Shown here one piece after another: positions 1-9,882 of a stretch of DNA of 53,664 bases (within the stretch, counting starts at the first letter, position 1; each line of letters begins with the position of its first letter). Source of the DNA: Pezizomycotina sp. ARF18 (lineage: Eukaryota; Ascomycota); assembly GCA_002224055.1 (NCBI GenBank), contig AZLU01000264.1, forward strand, positions 1 through 53,664, in the 5' to 3' direction. The notes under the pieces were generated by a model. That model saw nothing but the letters and a program-made list of their open reading frames with translations. It searched no databases and was not told the DNA's origin. Position numbers and translations under genes: made by a program.

Positions 1-2311
1 TGGTTTTACGAAGATTTCGTCCTGAGAACAGAACCTCTCATTTCCGTCGCTTCAACCTCCGTACTTTCTTAGCCAAGATCTTCCAGCACTGTGCCGCCGC
101 TGCATTAAATGGGGAATAATTGAGGATGCGTATGCGGACTTCATGCTCTACAGAAGCGAGTGCCGATTCGCTGGAGCTATACTACTCAACGAGGCCATGC
201 GCATTGCATTTAGTAAAGGGATGGAAGCAGTCCTCATCGTGAGCTTCCCAGAGGCAAATCAACAAGGACGAGCCTGACGACCAGTTGCGCATACGAGAAG
301 TAATGGAGGAGACTGGTGTTTGACATAACGGACCTATAGACCCGTCCCAATTCCTCGTTCGAGAATTTGGGTAATACCATATGAAGCTTTATATTGTTCC
401 CGGTGTTCCAGAGGATACCGTTTTTGTGCCACAGTCGAGAAAGGAGATAAGTGTACGTCTTCCTCCTCTTTCTCCTAAGGCTCTGGGATGCTGGAGCCGC
501 TAAAACCCCAAAGCTCTCTTATCTTGACGTGATTGTTCCATCTCAGCTATTATAGTATGCCGTTATACTATGATTGGGCGAAGAATGCTAATTTGTTGTG
601 CAGAGAGTGGAATGGCAGCATTGACGGAATTACCGTCTTTTTCTAAGCGCAAAGGTCTGAACACCAGCGGCATCAACACAGGCAAGCTGTTTATGGTAGT
701 CCTTTCATGCCGGAGCTGAGGAAATGGATTGCAAAAACGGAAGAGACAACGTGCGAAAAAGTCACATGGTACCGTCAAATCTAGGGTGACAATCGAGGAA
801 ACGGAACCTGAAACGTCGGCTGTCGAAACATCACCACCAAGACAAATTGGTAATCACTATATCCCGGACGACTCGAGAAACTCGCAGCTCTTGCGGACGA
901 TGTTAGGATTGGAGGAGATCAGCCGCCTTTCATGTCGGTAGCCAATGAGGTTATCCAGCCGCCCTTACGTGTTTCTACCGTTTCTCCTCAGGCTGCAGGT
1001 GCCAATCTCCTAGCATTGCTCAAGAGCAGCGGTCCAAACCAAGGCCAGCAAACGATCCCTGCCGAAGAAGTTATCTCTCCACGCGCAGAACCGCAGCTTA
1101 GTGGCCGCCAGATTTCACTTTCTGAGCTTTTCTCAAGTGCCCCGCCTAAGCGGAACTCGGGCATACAGTCTCACGATTCACCGCCATCAACGCTCTCTGC
1201 TTCGAGGACAAATTTATTACCTGGATTTGCAGAGCACCCGACAAAATGCTCCCCACGCATCTGCGCACAATTTCACCCGTACGACGTTATCGAGCCCCGT
1301 CATGGGAGGTTACGGTCCACCTCCGGTACAGATATCCCATCCAACACCCCACGCTCCAAGCTACTCACAATCGGCTACGTCCACGATACCTACAAGGCAG
1401 TCAAACCAGTCTTCAGCCTTGCTCCAGATGTTGAAGTCCACCCCTACGTCTCCCCGTCTCAGCCTCCTAGTGCTTACTCGGACTCTTTGCGGCAAAAAGA
1501 GATACCGAAAACTTCTATTCTCGACTCTCTCATCCCCACCGCGCCGGCGAAACCGCCTGACTCTGCTCACGCAGTTTCTTTGTTGGAGATTCTCCGAGGG
1601 GCAGCTCCTCCACCACCATCCGAACCTTCCGTAAAAGCCTTGCCGTTGCAATCCGATTTCGGGCTCCTAGCGCCACCGTCCCGCGGTCCCGTCATCGCTA
1701 ATGGAGTGGTCGGGCCACCCTGTACAGCCCATGTCGTCCGTAGCTCAAGCCGAACCCAATAGTGTGTTAATAGCATCTAGCAAGCAGGATAGCCATACTG
1801 CATCATTGCTAGCCACACTACGGGGCGGAATACCCCAGAAATCACCTCAGGCTACCTTCGCGTACCATCTTCGTCATCGGTACAATCTAATGAGAAGACG
1901 CCGGCCCTCATTCACCAGCTATCATTCATCCTCTGCCTATTGAGGCTCGAAACGAAAATATCCGAACAGTTCCAGAAGTGCTAGCGCCTGCTTCTATCCC
2001 AGTAAACAATTCTGTTTCCCCACGCTTTCCACCAAGGATCTCTCAGGCACCTTTGACCGCAGAAAGATTGTTGATAATTCTCAGGCCCAGAAGCTTCTCG
2101 ACTTGTTCAAGACCACCCCGGCTACTACAAATGCTACTCCAGTTATCACAACTATCGCTACAAATAGTCAACCTGGACCCGCCCTAGCGCCGGAGAACAT
2201 TGCTCCTAAGCAAGCTCCGGCTCAGCCTAAGCGGGCAACAGCTATGACCCGAATGCAAATGATTTCCTCCTGGGCTACCTCGACGAAGTAGCAAAGAAAT
2301 ACGGAAAATAA
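1..2311 (+). CDS. DCP2: mRNA-decapping enzyme subunit 2 (Nudix hydrolase), 5' end outside window
   Basis: Dcp2 removes the m7G cap from mRNA in cytoplasmic P-bodies with Dcp1 and Edc3. The window opens inside the N-terminal regulatory domain with a WFYEDF motif. The Nudix box lies at about 251-319, with INKDEPDDQLRIREVMEETG readable across two apparent one-base losses. An intron at 453-603 separates it from the rest of the catalytic domain, where KLFMV and PFMPELRKWIAK are recognisable at about 683-740. The remainder is a long Pro/Ser-rich tail carrying repeated leucine motifs such as NLLALLK, ALLQMLK, SLLEILRG, SLLATLRGG and KLLDLFK. The tail ends in FLLGYLDEVAKKYGK with a TAA at 2309-2311. 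Several frame changes interrupt the gene, but motifs continue on both sides, so I treat it as one functional gene with sequence errors. The start codon is not in the window. Confidence 0.93.
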
Positions 2312-2777
2312 AAACAACACAATTTGAAAGCAATTCATTTGAACTTTAGCATGAATACACTTTCATTTTTTTTTTGTTGTCTTTCTTTTTTCTTCCTTTA
2401 TCGCATTGTCTCTCCTTTCCAACTATTTTTCTCCTCATGGATAGGTGTTGGAGACATCAAGAAAGGCATGTGGTTTTAGGTTTCTAGTTGCCTTGTGTAC
2501 TGCACTTGCGTTGACCTGAACTATATTGGCAACACAAGCCGCTTGATGTATATTGCTTCCTTTTTTTAAATTTCTTTTTGGTAGTTTAATCATGGGGGCG
2601 GTCCATATATATTCGCCTTTCCTCCTCTATGCTCAGGAAGCATTTACTTCCCTTTATTATTGGCATTGGATAAGTGCGCGTTTTGGTCGCATCGCCGTTG
2701 GAAGCTGTTGGAAGAATGGAGAGTAAAACGATAGCCAGGAAGAAAGGCACCAATGTAGTTTACGCCGCCAATAGTTT
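2312..2777. other. Intergenic region between convergent DCP2 and mL43
   Basis: This region must hold the 3' UTRs and terminators of two convergent genes. It contains T-rich stretches and no open frame resembling a protein. I see nothing else in it. Confidence 0.6.
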
Positions 2778-3475
2778 CTATGTTACATATTTACTTCCTC
2801 CCTCAGACAAAGACAGGCCGGGAAGGGAAACATAATATAGCTCCTTTCCTTCGCCCCTCCCCTCCTTTTTTATATTCGATGTATATTTTTGGTTCGGTGA
2901 ATGGTAAGGACTCCATATTCCTCTGACACTGGAATTGATACTGGCCACCGGCTTGTTCACCCTCCTGAGCCGCTTCCCGGACGAGTCGCGCAACAGCTCA
3001 GCTTTTTGTAGTACTTGAGCAGGTTCCAGATTTCGAACGCATATAACCTTTTCTCTACCATTGACTAAATTAAAGAGAAAAAGAAGAATGGTTTCAGTTA
3101 GGCACAATGTCGAAGAAGAACTATGTAAAAACGATGGCTGCGCTGGTTTACGCACTGTATACGCTGCGGATTATAGGATGCGTGCTAGGCCGCGGAGCAA
3201 CAATCATTTCGACCTGAGGGTTTTCCTTCGCAAAATTTGGAAGATTACTTCGTAGGAAAGCCTGGAAATTGAGGCTTTGTTAGCAATTGCTCAATACAAG
3301 CTTGGTTGAGAAATTGTAGCAGGGAGGGAGCTGATTTTAATTCTTACTTCATTCCCTTCGAACTTCCTCCGTGGTCGCAGTAATGGAATTCCATTCGTTT
3401 ACATTGTAAGATGAATGCTCCGACTCCATTTTGCGGTTTCGAAACCGCCTTTAGAGCCCGTAGGGCTCCAGGCAT
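2778..3475 (-). CDS. MRPL51: Mitochondrial large ribosomal subunit protein mL43 (MRPL51)
   Basis: This is a protein of the mitochondrial large ribosomal subunit, with the L51/S25/CI-B8 thioredoxin-like domain. Three exons are readable. Exon 1 is 3348-3475 and begins [12 protein letters not shown], followed by [19 protein letters not shown]. Exon 2 is 3156-3261, with [20 protein letters not shown]. Exon 3 is 2778-3064, with [20 protein letters not shown] and [10 protein letters not shown]. Introns are 3262-3347 and 3065-3155. The 3065-3155 junction restores a codon exactly. The first donor seems to lack one G (AAG followed by taag), so it reads one base short. The last ~40 residues after GIWSPYH are not conserved family sequence, so the stop at 2778 is less certain. 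The gene is convergent with DCP2. Confidence 0.9.
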
Positions 3476-3986
3476 GGTAGTATATTTTTTGTGTGAATGT
3501 ACGTCTGTTCAGGGATTCAGGGAGTCAGAATGAGATTAGAGTGGTGGTGATGACTGAGATTTTTAAAAAAAAACAAAAAAAACAAAGAGAACTTTTTTGC
3601 GTATCTGGAACAATACTATTGTTCGAAAGGATAAAGGTAAGTAGATTTGAGTCCTGGATAATAAGTCACACCGAATTAATTGAATTAAATTAAATTAATA
3701 CGCGCTTTTTTTTTTTTTTTTCTTTTTTTTTTTCTTCTTCTCTTTATGGTCTTCTATTTGCCTTTCCCTTTCTGCCTTTCCCTTCCTTTCCCTTTTCTTT
3801 TTTTCTCCCATCTTAAAAAACTTCCCATCAATAAATAATTATAATAAGTGTTCACACCAATAAAAAAGAATCACTACTCTCATCGCCGAAAAAGAAGATC
3901 TCCACCTCAACAAATCATCCAAATATCATCCTCGAAGCGAAGATCTATTCGATAGTTCGCAGTAATATTCGCCGGCCGTTGCCCAA
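3476..3986. other. Divergent promoter region, mL43 / U1-70K
   Basis: The two flanking genes are transcribed away from each other, so both promoters should lie here. Visible content is a T-rich stretch at about 3706-3735 followed by CT-rich sequence up to about 3810, which is typical of fungal promoters. No gene is recognised. Confidence 0.5.
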
Positions 3987-5639
3987 ATGACGGACCGCTT
4001 ACCCGCCAACCTTCTTCAACTCTTCCAGCCCGACCGCCACTCGATACCTCCAGCCCTGCGACTATGCACCAGAGCAGAGGCGCACCGCCACATCGGCGGC
4101 ATCGCACAATACCTGGAGGAACTGAAAAATCCAATCCAAGGAACGCCATGGACGGAAAGCTGGCTCGAGAAGAAGATCGCTTGAAGCGAGAGAAGAAAGA
4201 GGCCCAGGAGGCGTATCTAAAGGAAGGGATGGAAAAATGTGCGTGATCCCCTCATCCTCGCTTTACAGGAGAGAGGATCGTCCTGTATCGCGGGCGCCGC
4301 CTACATATCCTCCAGCAATTCGTGCTAACAGCCTTGATTAGATGACCCGGAGCATGATGCGCATATTCGAGGAGACCCATACAAGACCTTGTTCGTAGCG
4401 CGATTGAGTTACGATTGTAAGGAAGGGGATCTGGAAAGGGAATTTGGTCGCTTTGGTCCTATTGAACGGGTATGCTAAAACTTCGCCCTCAGCTTCGCCG
4501 AATGATACGAAGGCTAACATTCTTTTGTTTTTTGATAGATCCGGATAGTTCGAAATCCAAAGGAATCCAAAGACAGCAAGAAGCATCGCGGCTATGCTTT
4601 CATTGTTTATGAAAGAGAAAAGGACATGAAGGGTATAGTAACCATCCAACTAACCTTTGCTCCTCTTTTTTTTTTTTCGTTCCCTTCCTTCATTCATCTT
4701 GGCTATACTTGGGGGTATATTCCACATTATTGTATCATCACGAGGTTTCGATATCGCTCCTCCGTGCAGTGATTGTATTCAATGAATGGCGGCAAGACTG
4801 CTTATCATGCCAACTCATGCAGAGGCCTTTTGCAAGAGTCACGTTGCGTTAGAAAAAGTATTGTCCCTTTTGAGCTAACATCTATTCATCATTTCCTCCC
4901 GCTTCTTTTTTACCTTTCGTCTAAATTTAGCTGCCTACAAGGAAACCGATGGTATCCGTATTAAAGACAGACGTATCCTTGTTGATGTTGAGCGCGGGAG
5001 GACTGTCAAGGGCTGGAAGCCCCGTCGATTAGGCGGCGGGTTGGGCGGTCGAGGATATACTAAGGTCCCGCCGCCAGGCCAACCGGCCCATCCGGGTTTG
5101 GCGGGTTTAGAGGTTCATTTGGAGGTGGTGGCGGCGGCCGTTTTGAGAGAGGCTCCGGCGGTTTTGGCGGAAGAAACCGAGGCTTTCACGGTGGCGGTGG
5201 TGGTGGTGGCGGCGGCGGCGGCGGCGGAGGTCCTAGGGGAGGCAACCCACCAGCTAACGCACCATCCGGCCCCAGCGGCAACCGCGGCCCCCCAAGCGGA
5301 CCGTCGGGAGGTGGGTATGATAGAGGTTCTCGTGGATTTGAGGATCGTGGAGGTAGGGACAGAGGTATGAACGGCGAACGAGGCGGCGGGCGAGACAGGG
5401 AGAGACACGGCGACCGGCGGGAACCGTGACCGTGACGGGATAGAGATCGCGACCGTGACAGGGATAGAGACCGTGACAGGGGGGACCGCGATCGTGACCG
5501 TGAGCGTGAACGTGATCGTGATAGGGACAGGGATAGGGATCGCGACAGGGACTTTGGGAGATACGATGACTCCTCGCGGAAGAGAGGTTATGATGGTGAC
5601 CATGGAGGAGACCCCGTCGCAGGCGCTATTAGCTCCTAA
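3987..5639 (+). CDS. SNP1: U1 small nuclear ribonucleoprotein 70 kDa protein
   Basis: U1-70K binds stem-loop I of U1 snRNA and helps the U1 snRNP recognise 5' splice sites in the nucleus. Exon 1 (3987-4238) starts [15 protein letters not shown], the family's N-terminal motif. Exon 2 (4342-4469) and exon 3 (4539-4632) encode the RRM, with RNP-1-like [11 protein letters not shown] and [11 protein letters not shown]. Exon 4 (4931-5639) carries [20 protein letters not shown], which is diagnostic. A glycine-rich FGG/RGG tract follows (about 5095-5260), then an Arg-Asp/Arg-Glu dipeptide tract (about 5420-5560), ending [16 protein letters not shown] and TAA at 5637-5639. Introns are 4239-4341, 4470-4538 and 4633-4930; the first two have GCTAAC branch sites and the third is unusually long. 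Apparent frameshifts sit near 4165, 5095 and 5427. Confidence 0.95.
4770..4857 (+). other. Possible alternative (poison) exon inside the third U1-70K intron
   Basis: Within the 298-nt intron there is an internal acceptor (CCGTGCAG ending at 4769) and a potential donor (GTATTG from 4858). The 88-nt segment between them continues the reading frame from exon 3 and reaches TAG at 4850-4852. Including it would truncate the protein after the RRM is only partly made. This rests on splice-site inspection only. Confidence 0.25.
5095..5560 (+). repeat. Low-complexity coding repeats: Gly-rich then Arg-Asp repeats
   Basis: GGT/GGC codon repeats encode the glycine-rich stretch at about 5095-5260. Alternating CGT/AGG/CGC and GAC/GAT codons encode the RD tract at about 5420-5560. 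Both are normal for the U1-70K tail but are prone to length error; two of the gene's apparent frameshifts flank them. Confidence 0.85.
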
Positions 5640-6916
5640 CATTGCAGATCCTATACAAATCCTCCGAGGTCTCGACACCTACTCACCCACCGCACGCTTT
5701 CTTTTCTGTTCTGGATTCTATCATTTTAATCATACGGTATCATCTGTCGTTTCTCTTACAACGAAAATTTAGGAACTCCCTTTTTATCTATTCGCTCAAG
5801 ATGAGGGTAAGCTCAGTCAATAAATCATGACGATGCAACGCCAATACGAAATCTACGAAAAGGAACTTGAACTATAAATACTCGTCTTCATATTTATTCT
5901 AGAAGCGTACGACGAATGAAGTCAAATCAATCACCGTGGTTTGTTTGGTAAATTCACTTTAGTCACTACGGCTTCGCTATCCGGCTTACACATCATCAGC
6001 GGCAGTGGCACTCTCACGTTTCCTATTTCTCAAAATTTTGTGGCATGTTTCCGATTTCAAGATCCTTTTGTTCTCCATACACCTCATGTTTTCTTTCCCT
6101 TTCTTCGGCTTCACTTAAAAATGCTTTCCCGCGTCACCCGTTCCGTTAAACTGGTCAGTTTCGTTTTCTATGTTTATTTACATCCATCTATTTTTCCGTC
6201 ATTCAGCATAACCCATTACCCTCCACAAACTCCCACGAAGGAACTTAGTATGAGAACCATATGGTGTCTCAAGTAAGTATCTTTATCCCAATTATTACCA
6301 AGAGTAAGTTCTATTTATGGGCTCCACAATATCTATGCAAGGGACGGTGAGTATAGATAGTCAAATCAGGCAATAATAAATGGGATAATACTTAGGTAAT
6401 CCCAGTATTAGCCTTTGAGCAAAAAGATTGAAGAGAAGCGGATTTATTTCAGACGGTCTCTCGTTTTGAAAAGAAGGTAGGAGCTCAAGAAAAAAGGTGA
6501 TGGTATTATTTTCTTAATCCGCTTATATTGTTAAATGCATACGAGAAGGAATCATATTCTTGTCTCGCTGTGCGTATTATGTGTATTTTATATGGCTGTC
6601 TTTGGTGTTTCCTATCCCTTACTTTCCTATCGCCTCGTCATCACATAGTATTTTTTTTTTTTCTAAAATGCTTAATAGTAAGTTCTGTTTGTGACGAAAA
6701 GCAAATTGACGAATAAATCAATGAGTGAGCGAAGTGAACTATGTTTGAGCGAGTGGTCACTGGGTTAGTGTCCAAGAGGACGGTATGGGCTCAAATGACG
6801 TTTCTTTATTATTGTACAATTATTTTACTCTATTGGCGCGTCGCTCGAAAGCAATAGTACAAGTACTGCCGGACGGGAACGAAACGTAAATGCGGGCGCG
6901 AGATTGCAAGGGTTTC
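5640..6916. other. Intergenic region between convergent U1-70K and MRT4
   Basis: This is 1.3 kb of AT-rich sequence. A short open frame from 6121 (MLSRVTRSVKL, then a possible donor) looks faintly like a mitochondrial presequence, but I could not find following exons. No gene is called. Confidence 0.4.
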
Positions 6917-7461
6917 TTATTCTTCCATGCTATCTACGGTTTTTACAGAATTATCGTCCGCACTCCAATATCTATTTGGAAGGAAAGGAACAAATTGCGA
7001 AGTCAGTCTCCAATATCGCAACTCCTGCGTGAGGATTAAACCGTCTCAGGGCAAAAAACTTACGCTATTAACTTGACCTTAAACTCCGCCGTCGCAACGC
7101 CGAACAGCTTCAGCAGCCTCGTCTGCTGACTGTTCAGCGTATCCCCTTCCTCGCACACCGTGTATTCCTCGTTCAGCGTCACCTTGCCGTTCACCAGCCT
7201 CGTCGGCATGCCTAATTTCCTCACCTCCGTTTCCAGCGAACTCGCCAGCGGGACGTCGTCTTCCGCGGGCAGGTCGCCGCCGCGGGAGTACACCGTGCGG
7301 CGGGGACGGTGAACGTTATGGGGCTCGTAGCGCCGGCGCGCGCAAAGTCCGCAGGCGTATACTCCTCAAAGTACGACTGAATGCTGGCGGGTTCGCGGTT
7401 TGTGAAAATAAGGCCGACGTTGCCGGCGACATGCTGCAAAAAAAAATGAATTGTCAAAGAA

Positions 7462-7503
<42 letters not shown>

Positions 7504-7933
7504 TTCCAGCAAGAATCAAGGCATACCTTTGACAAATCGGATACGTTTTCTCTGTGCTCTTCCGATTTAGTAGTACCAGCGCTTTAGCCATAACTTTTGT
7601 TTTGCCAAAGAATAATCTGTTTTATGTTTCCCGCGATCATTAGCTTCCAGGAGAGCTAGTTTTTCACGTCCCAGTATCTTTTTTGCTTTCAATTGAGTAT
7701 GAAAAAAGCGACAGAGGATGTCCAAAGACAATACTAAGCCTACCTGCTATCTGACAACTGAATGCGCACTTCTTTCAGGTGTGTATTGCGCATGTTGTTT
7801 GACCTCGAAAACCCATGCGTATGTGTACTGGTCCAAGCAGTCCGTATCAGGTTGAACATCTTTACATTGTGTTCCTCCCCTTCTTTCCCGTCTTCGTCAA
7901 GCTGACGATCCTATTTCTTTTCGATTTCGGCAT
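6917..7933 (-). CDS. MRT4: mRNA turnover protein 4, ribosome assembly factor (uL10-like)
   Basis: Mrt4 is a nucleolar paralogue of P0/uL10 that occupies the stalk site on pre-60S particles. Four exons can be traced. Exon 1 (7744-7933) starts MPKSKRNRIVSLTKT and contains NMRNTHLKEVRIQLSDS. Exon 2 (7527-7616) has LFFGKTKVMAKAL. Exon 3 (7064-7433) has NVGLIFTNREP, YFEEYTPADFARAGATSP, TRLVNGKVTL and LLKLFGVATAEFKVKL. Exon 4 (6917-6971) gives AYWSADDNSVKTVDSMEE and the stop at 6917. Introns are 7617-7743, 7434-7526 and 6972-7063. The middle intron holds a 36-base homopolymer (A in the transcript sense). Single missing bases are apparent, for example a GGG read as GG in the codons after MAKAL and a lost G before the TVYSRGG segment. 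It is divergent from MDM10. Confidence 0.95.
7464..7499. repeat. 36-base poly(T) tract (poly(A) in MRT4 pre-mRNA)
   Basis: An uninterrupted run of 36 T on the + strand, wholly inside the second MRT4 intron. It is the longest homopolymer in the window. Confidence 0.95.
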
Positions 7934-8338
7934 TGTGTGTTAATTGTGTTTTGGGGAGAAAAGGCCCAAGTTGTTTTAACGGAGAAAGTGAATGGATGTC
8001 GGCTTGGACGACGATATCGGTTCGGCAGGTATTGAATCTTTAATAGCTAAAGGTTTTTTTTTTTTTTTTTTTGGTCGCGGCAGAAATTTTCATCTCAGAC
8101 ATTATTTGCAATAAGGTTTTGAGCCTCCCGCGGGGAAAAAAAGGAAAAGAAAGGAAAAAAAAAAGTAGACCGCCAAGATATTTGTCCTCGGTGGAGTCGT
8201 CACTTTAAGTGTAAAACCTTCAATTTTCTCTCGAGTTTTGACATTTTTCGATTCTCTTATTCATCAGAGATAACTTACACATACCTATGAGGCGAAGGAG
8301 GCTAGTAATCTCCTGAGCCTCCAGATCAGTCCTCAATC
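7934..8338. promoter_or_regulatory. Divergent promoter region, MRT4 / MDM10
   Basis: This 405-bp stretch separates two divergently transcribed genes and should contain both promoters. It includes a 19-base T run (8054-8072) and an adjacent A/G-rich stretch near 8140-8165. No specific factor site is claimed. Confidence 0.5.
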
Positions 8339-9882
8339 ATGTTGGGCTTTATGGAGTACGTGCAACGGGCGTTCTTTCTGTCGACAAAATGGGACGAAAA
8401 CAATTCGTATGCGAATCTCAACGCTACGGCTCGAGTCTGTCTCTAGTCGTAACATTAACAAATTTCTCAAATGTGCTAACATTGTCTTCGTTTCGTCTTA
8501 TTTTTCTAGCATTGCTCGACTTCCGACGCCCGTGGCCTAAAGATGAACCTCTCCTCCTTGTCTTCGCCTAACTTTGCAACGTCATACAGCATGGCAAGCT
8601 TGGTGTCGTCGACGGTTCCGTTTCTTACCTGTACTCTTCCGGTCGCTATTTAACGTGCAGAAGAGTAGCGAGGTAGACCTCCACGATATCGTGGACGGAT
8701 ACAGAGCTTTAGGGAGCTCAAATGCCCGATGACAAGCTCTATTGGGAGGTATGGAAGGGAGGACAAAGGGTTGATAGGCGAGGTCGGTTATAGCAATATT
8801 TTCTCGAGAAAATTGGATATATATACTAGCTCTTTTTTGAGTTATATTTATTGATGTGTTTGCTGGGAGGTTTGTTACATGAGTTTTAAAGATACTCTGC
8901 TTTACGTAGAATGTATCTTCCTACATCGACGCTTGAAGCGCTATACCTTCGACGTTCTTCTCCGTCTCGGTTAACGAAGCTATCGATGGTCAGCGACGTT
9001 AGACTTAGGAATGGTGGAACGGTAATATTACGACAAGATAAAAAAAAAAAATTTTTTTTGTGTAACGTCACATTACAGTGTGGAAGGAAAAGCTTCAATG
9101 CTGACTTAGGGCATTGTATTCATCGATTTTTAAAAAAAGATACTAGCGACGATGCAGAAGGATACTGGGAAATGGTCCGCCGAATGTTTGTACAGCACCG
9201 ATGTTTCTTTGGTCGTGCTAGGGGGCTTTACAATTTCGGCTTTGATCCCGAAATCCGGCCCCGATCGCTCCACTTGAAGAAGGGAAGCTTCATGGGAGGT
9301 TTAGCGCCGGCGCGGAAGTATACTACGGTATTCTAAATAAAAGTGGAGGACGTCAGTTCAATCTCTACCTCCCTATTTCCCCTAATTAGCACTTTAATTG
9401 ATTTCCGTTCTAGTATCAACCGGAATCCGTTACGTTTCGCTTCCTTCCAACACCAGCACTCCCCTAACGATGACATTAACCGTCAACCCGTTGATGGACA
9501 TTTCTCAGCCACGTATGCCGTGCGCGCAGGCACGAAGGCCGCTTTTTGCAGCAGGCTAAACTTCAACATGTACTCGTACGAAGCGACCTAGTACTCGGCT
9601 TCGAGCTGTGGCGTAGAAGGCGGAGGAATAATACAACCAGTGGCGATTTGGAAGCTCCAGCAGAACCGCAGTCGACTTTCACCCTGCTCCTCGACGAAGA
9701 AGACGCAACAGATAGCGGAGTTACCGGCGTGCTGAAGGGCGGATCACTCAAAATCTTAATATTGGTCTCCTTGGGAAGGGCGATTCAAGCAGCTGCTTTT
9801 CACCATCGGGTCGACGATAGATCTGAAGCGGCGCGATCAGCCGTTCCGAGCTATTGGGCTAGAGGTCCAGTATAATTCTTGA
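8339..9882 (+). CDS. MDM10: Mitochondrial distribution and morphology protein 10 (ERMES/SAM beta-barrel)
   Basis: Mdm10 is a 19-strand outer-membrane beta-barrel that anchors the ERMES ER-mitochondria tether and also serves the SAM insertion complex. The start MLGFMEYVQRAFFLST at 8339 matches the family N-terminus. An intron at 8435-8509 follows NLNATAR. Later family blocks are SSPNFATSYS, YLPTSTLEALYLRRSSPS, DVRLRNGGT, GLYNFG, SAGAEVYYGILNKSGG, STGIRYVSLP, TLTVNPLM, SATYAVRAG, NMYSYE and LGFELWRRRR. It ends LLFTIGSTIDLK and FRAIGLEVQYNS, with TGA at 9880-9882. A second clear intron is 9352-9413. A third must lie between about 9020 and 9160, but its ends are uncertain. There are many one-base frame breaks, for example in the run of G before the LYNFG segment. 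Confidence 0.93.

Noticed and set aside
5115-5678. Minus-strand open frame of 187 codons rich in Val/Thr/Ile/Ser
   Set aside because: It is the antisense shadow of the glycine-rich and Arg-Asp repeats of U1-70K.
6121-6276. Short open frame starting MLSRVTRSVKL, resembling a mitochondrial presequence
   Set aside because: Plausible donor sites follow, but no downstream exon or family match could be found.
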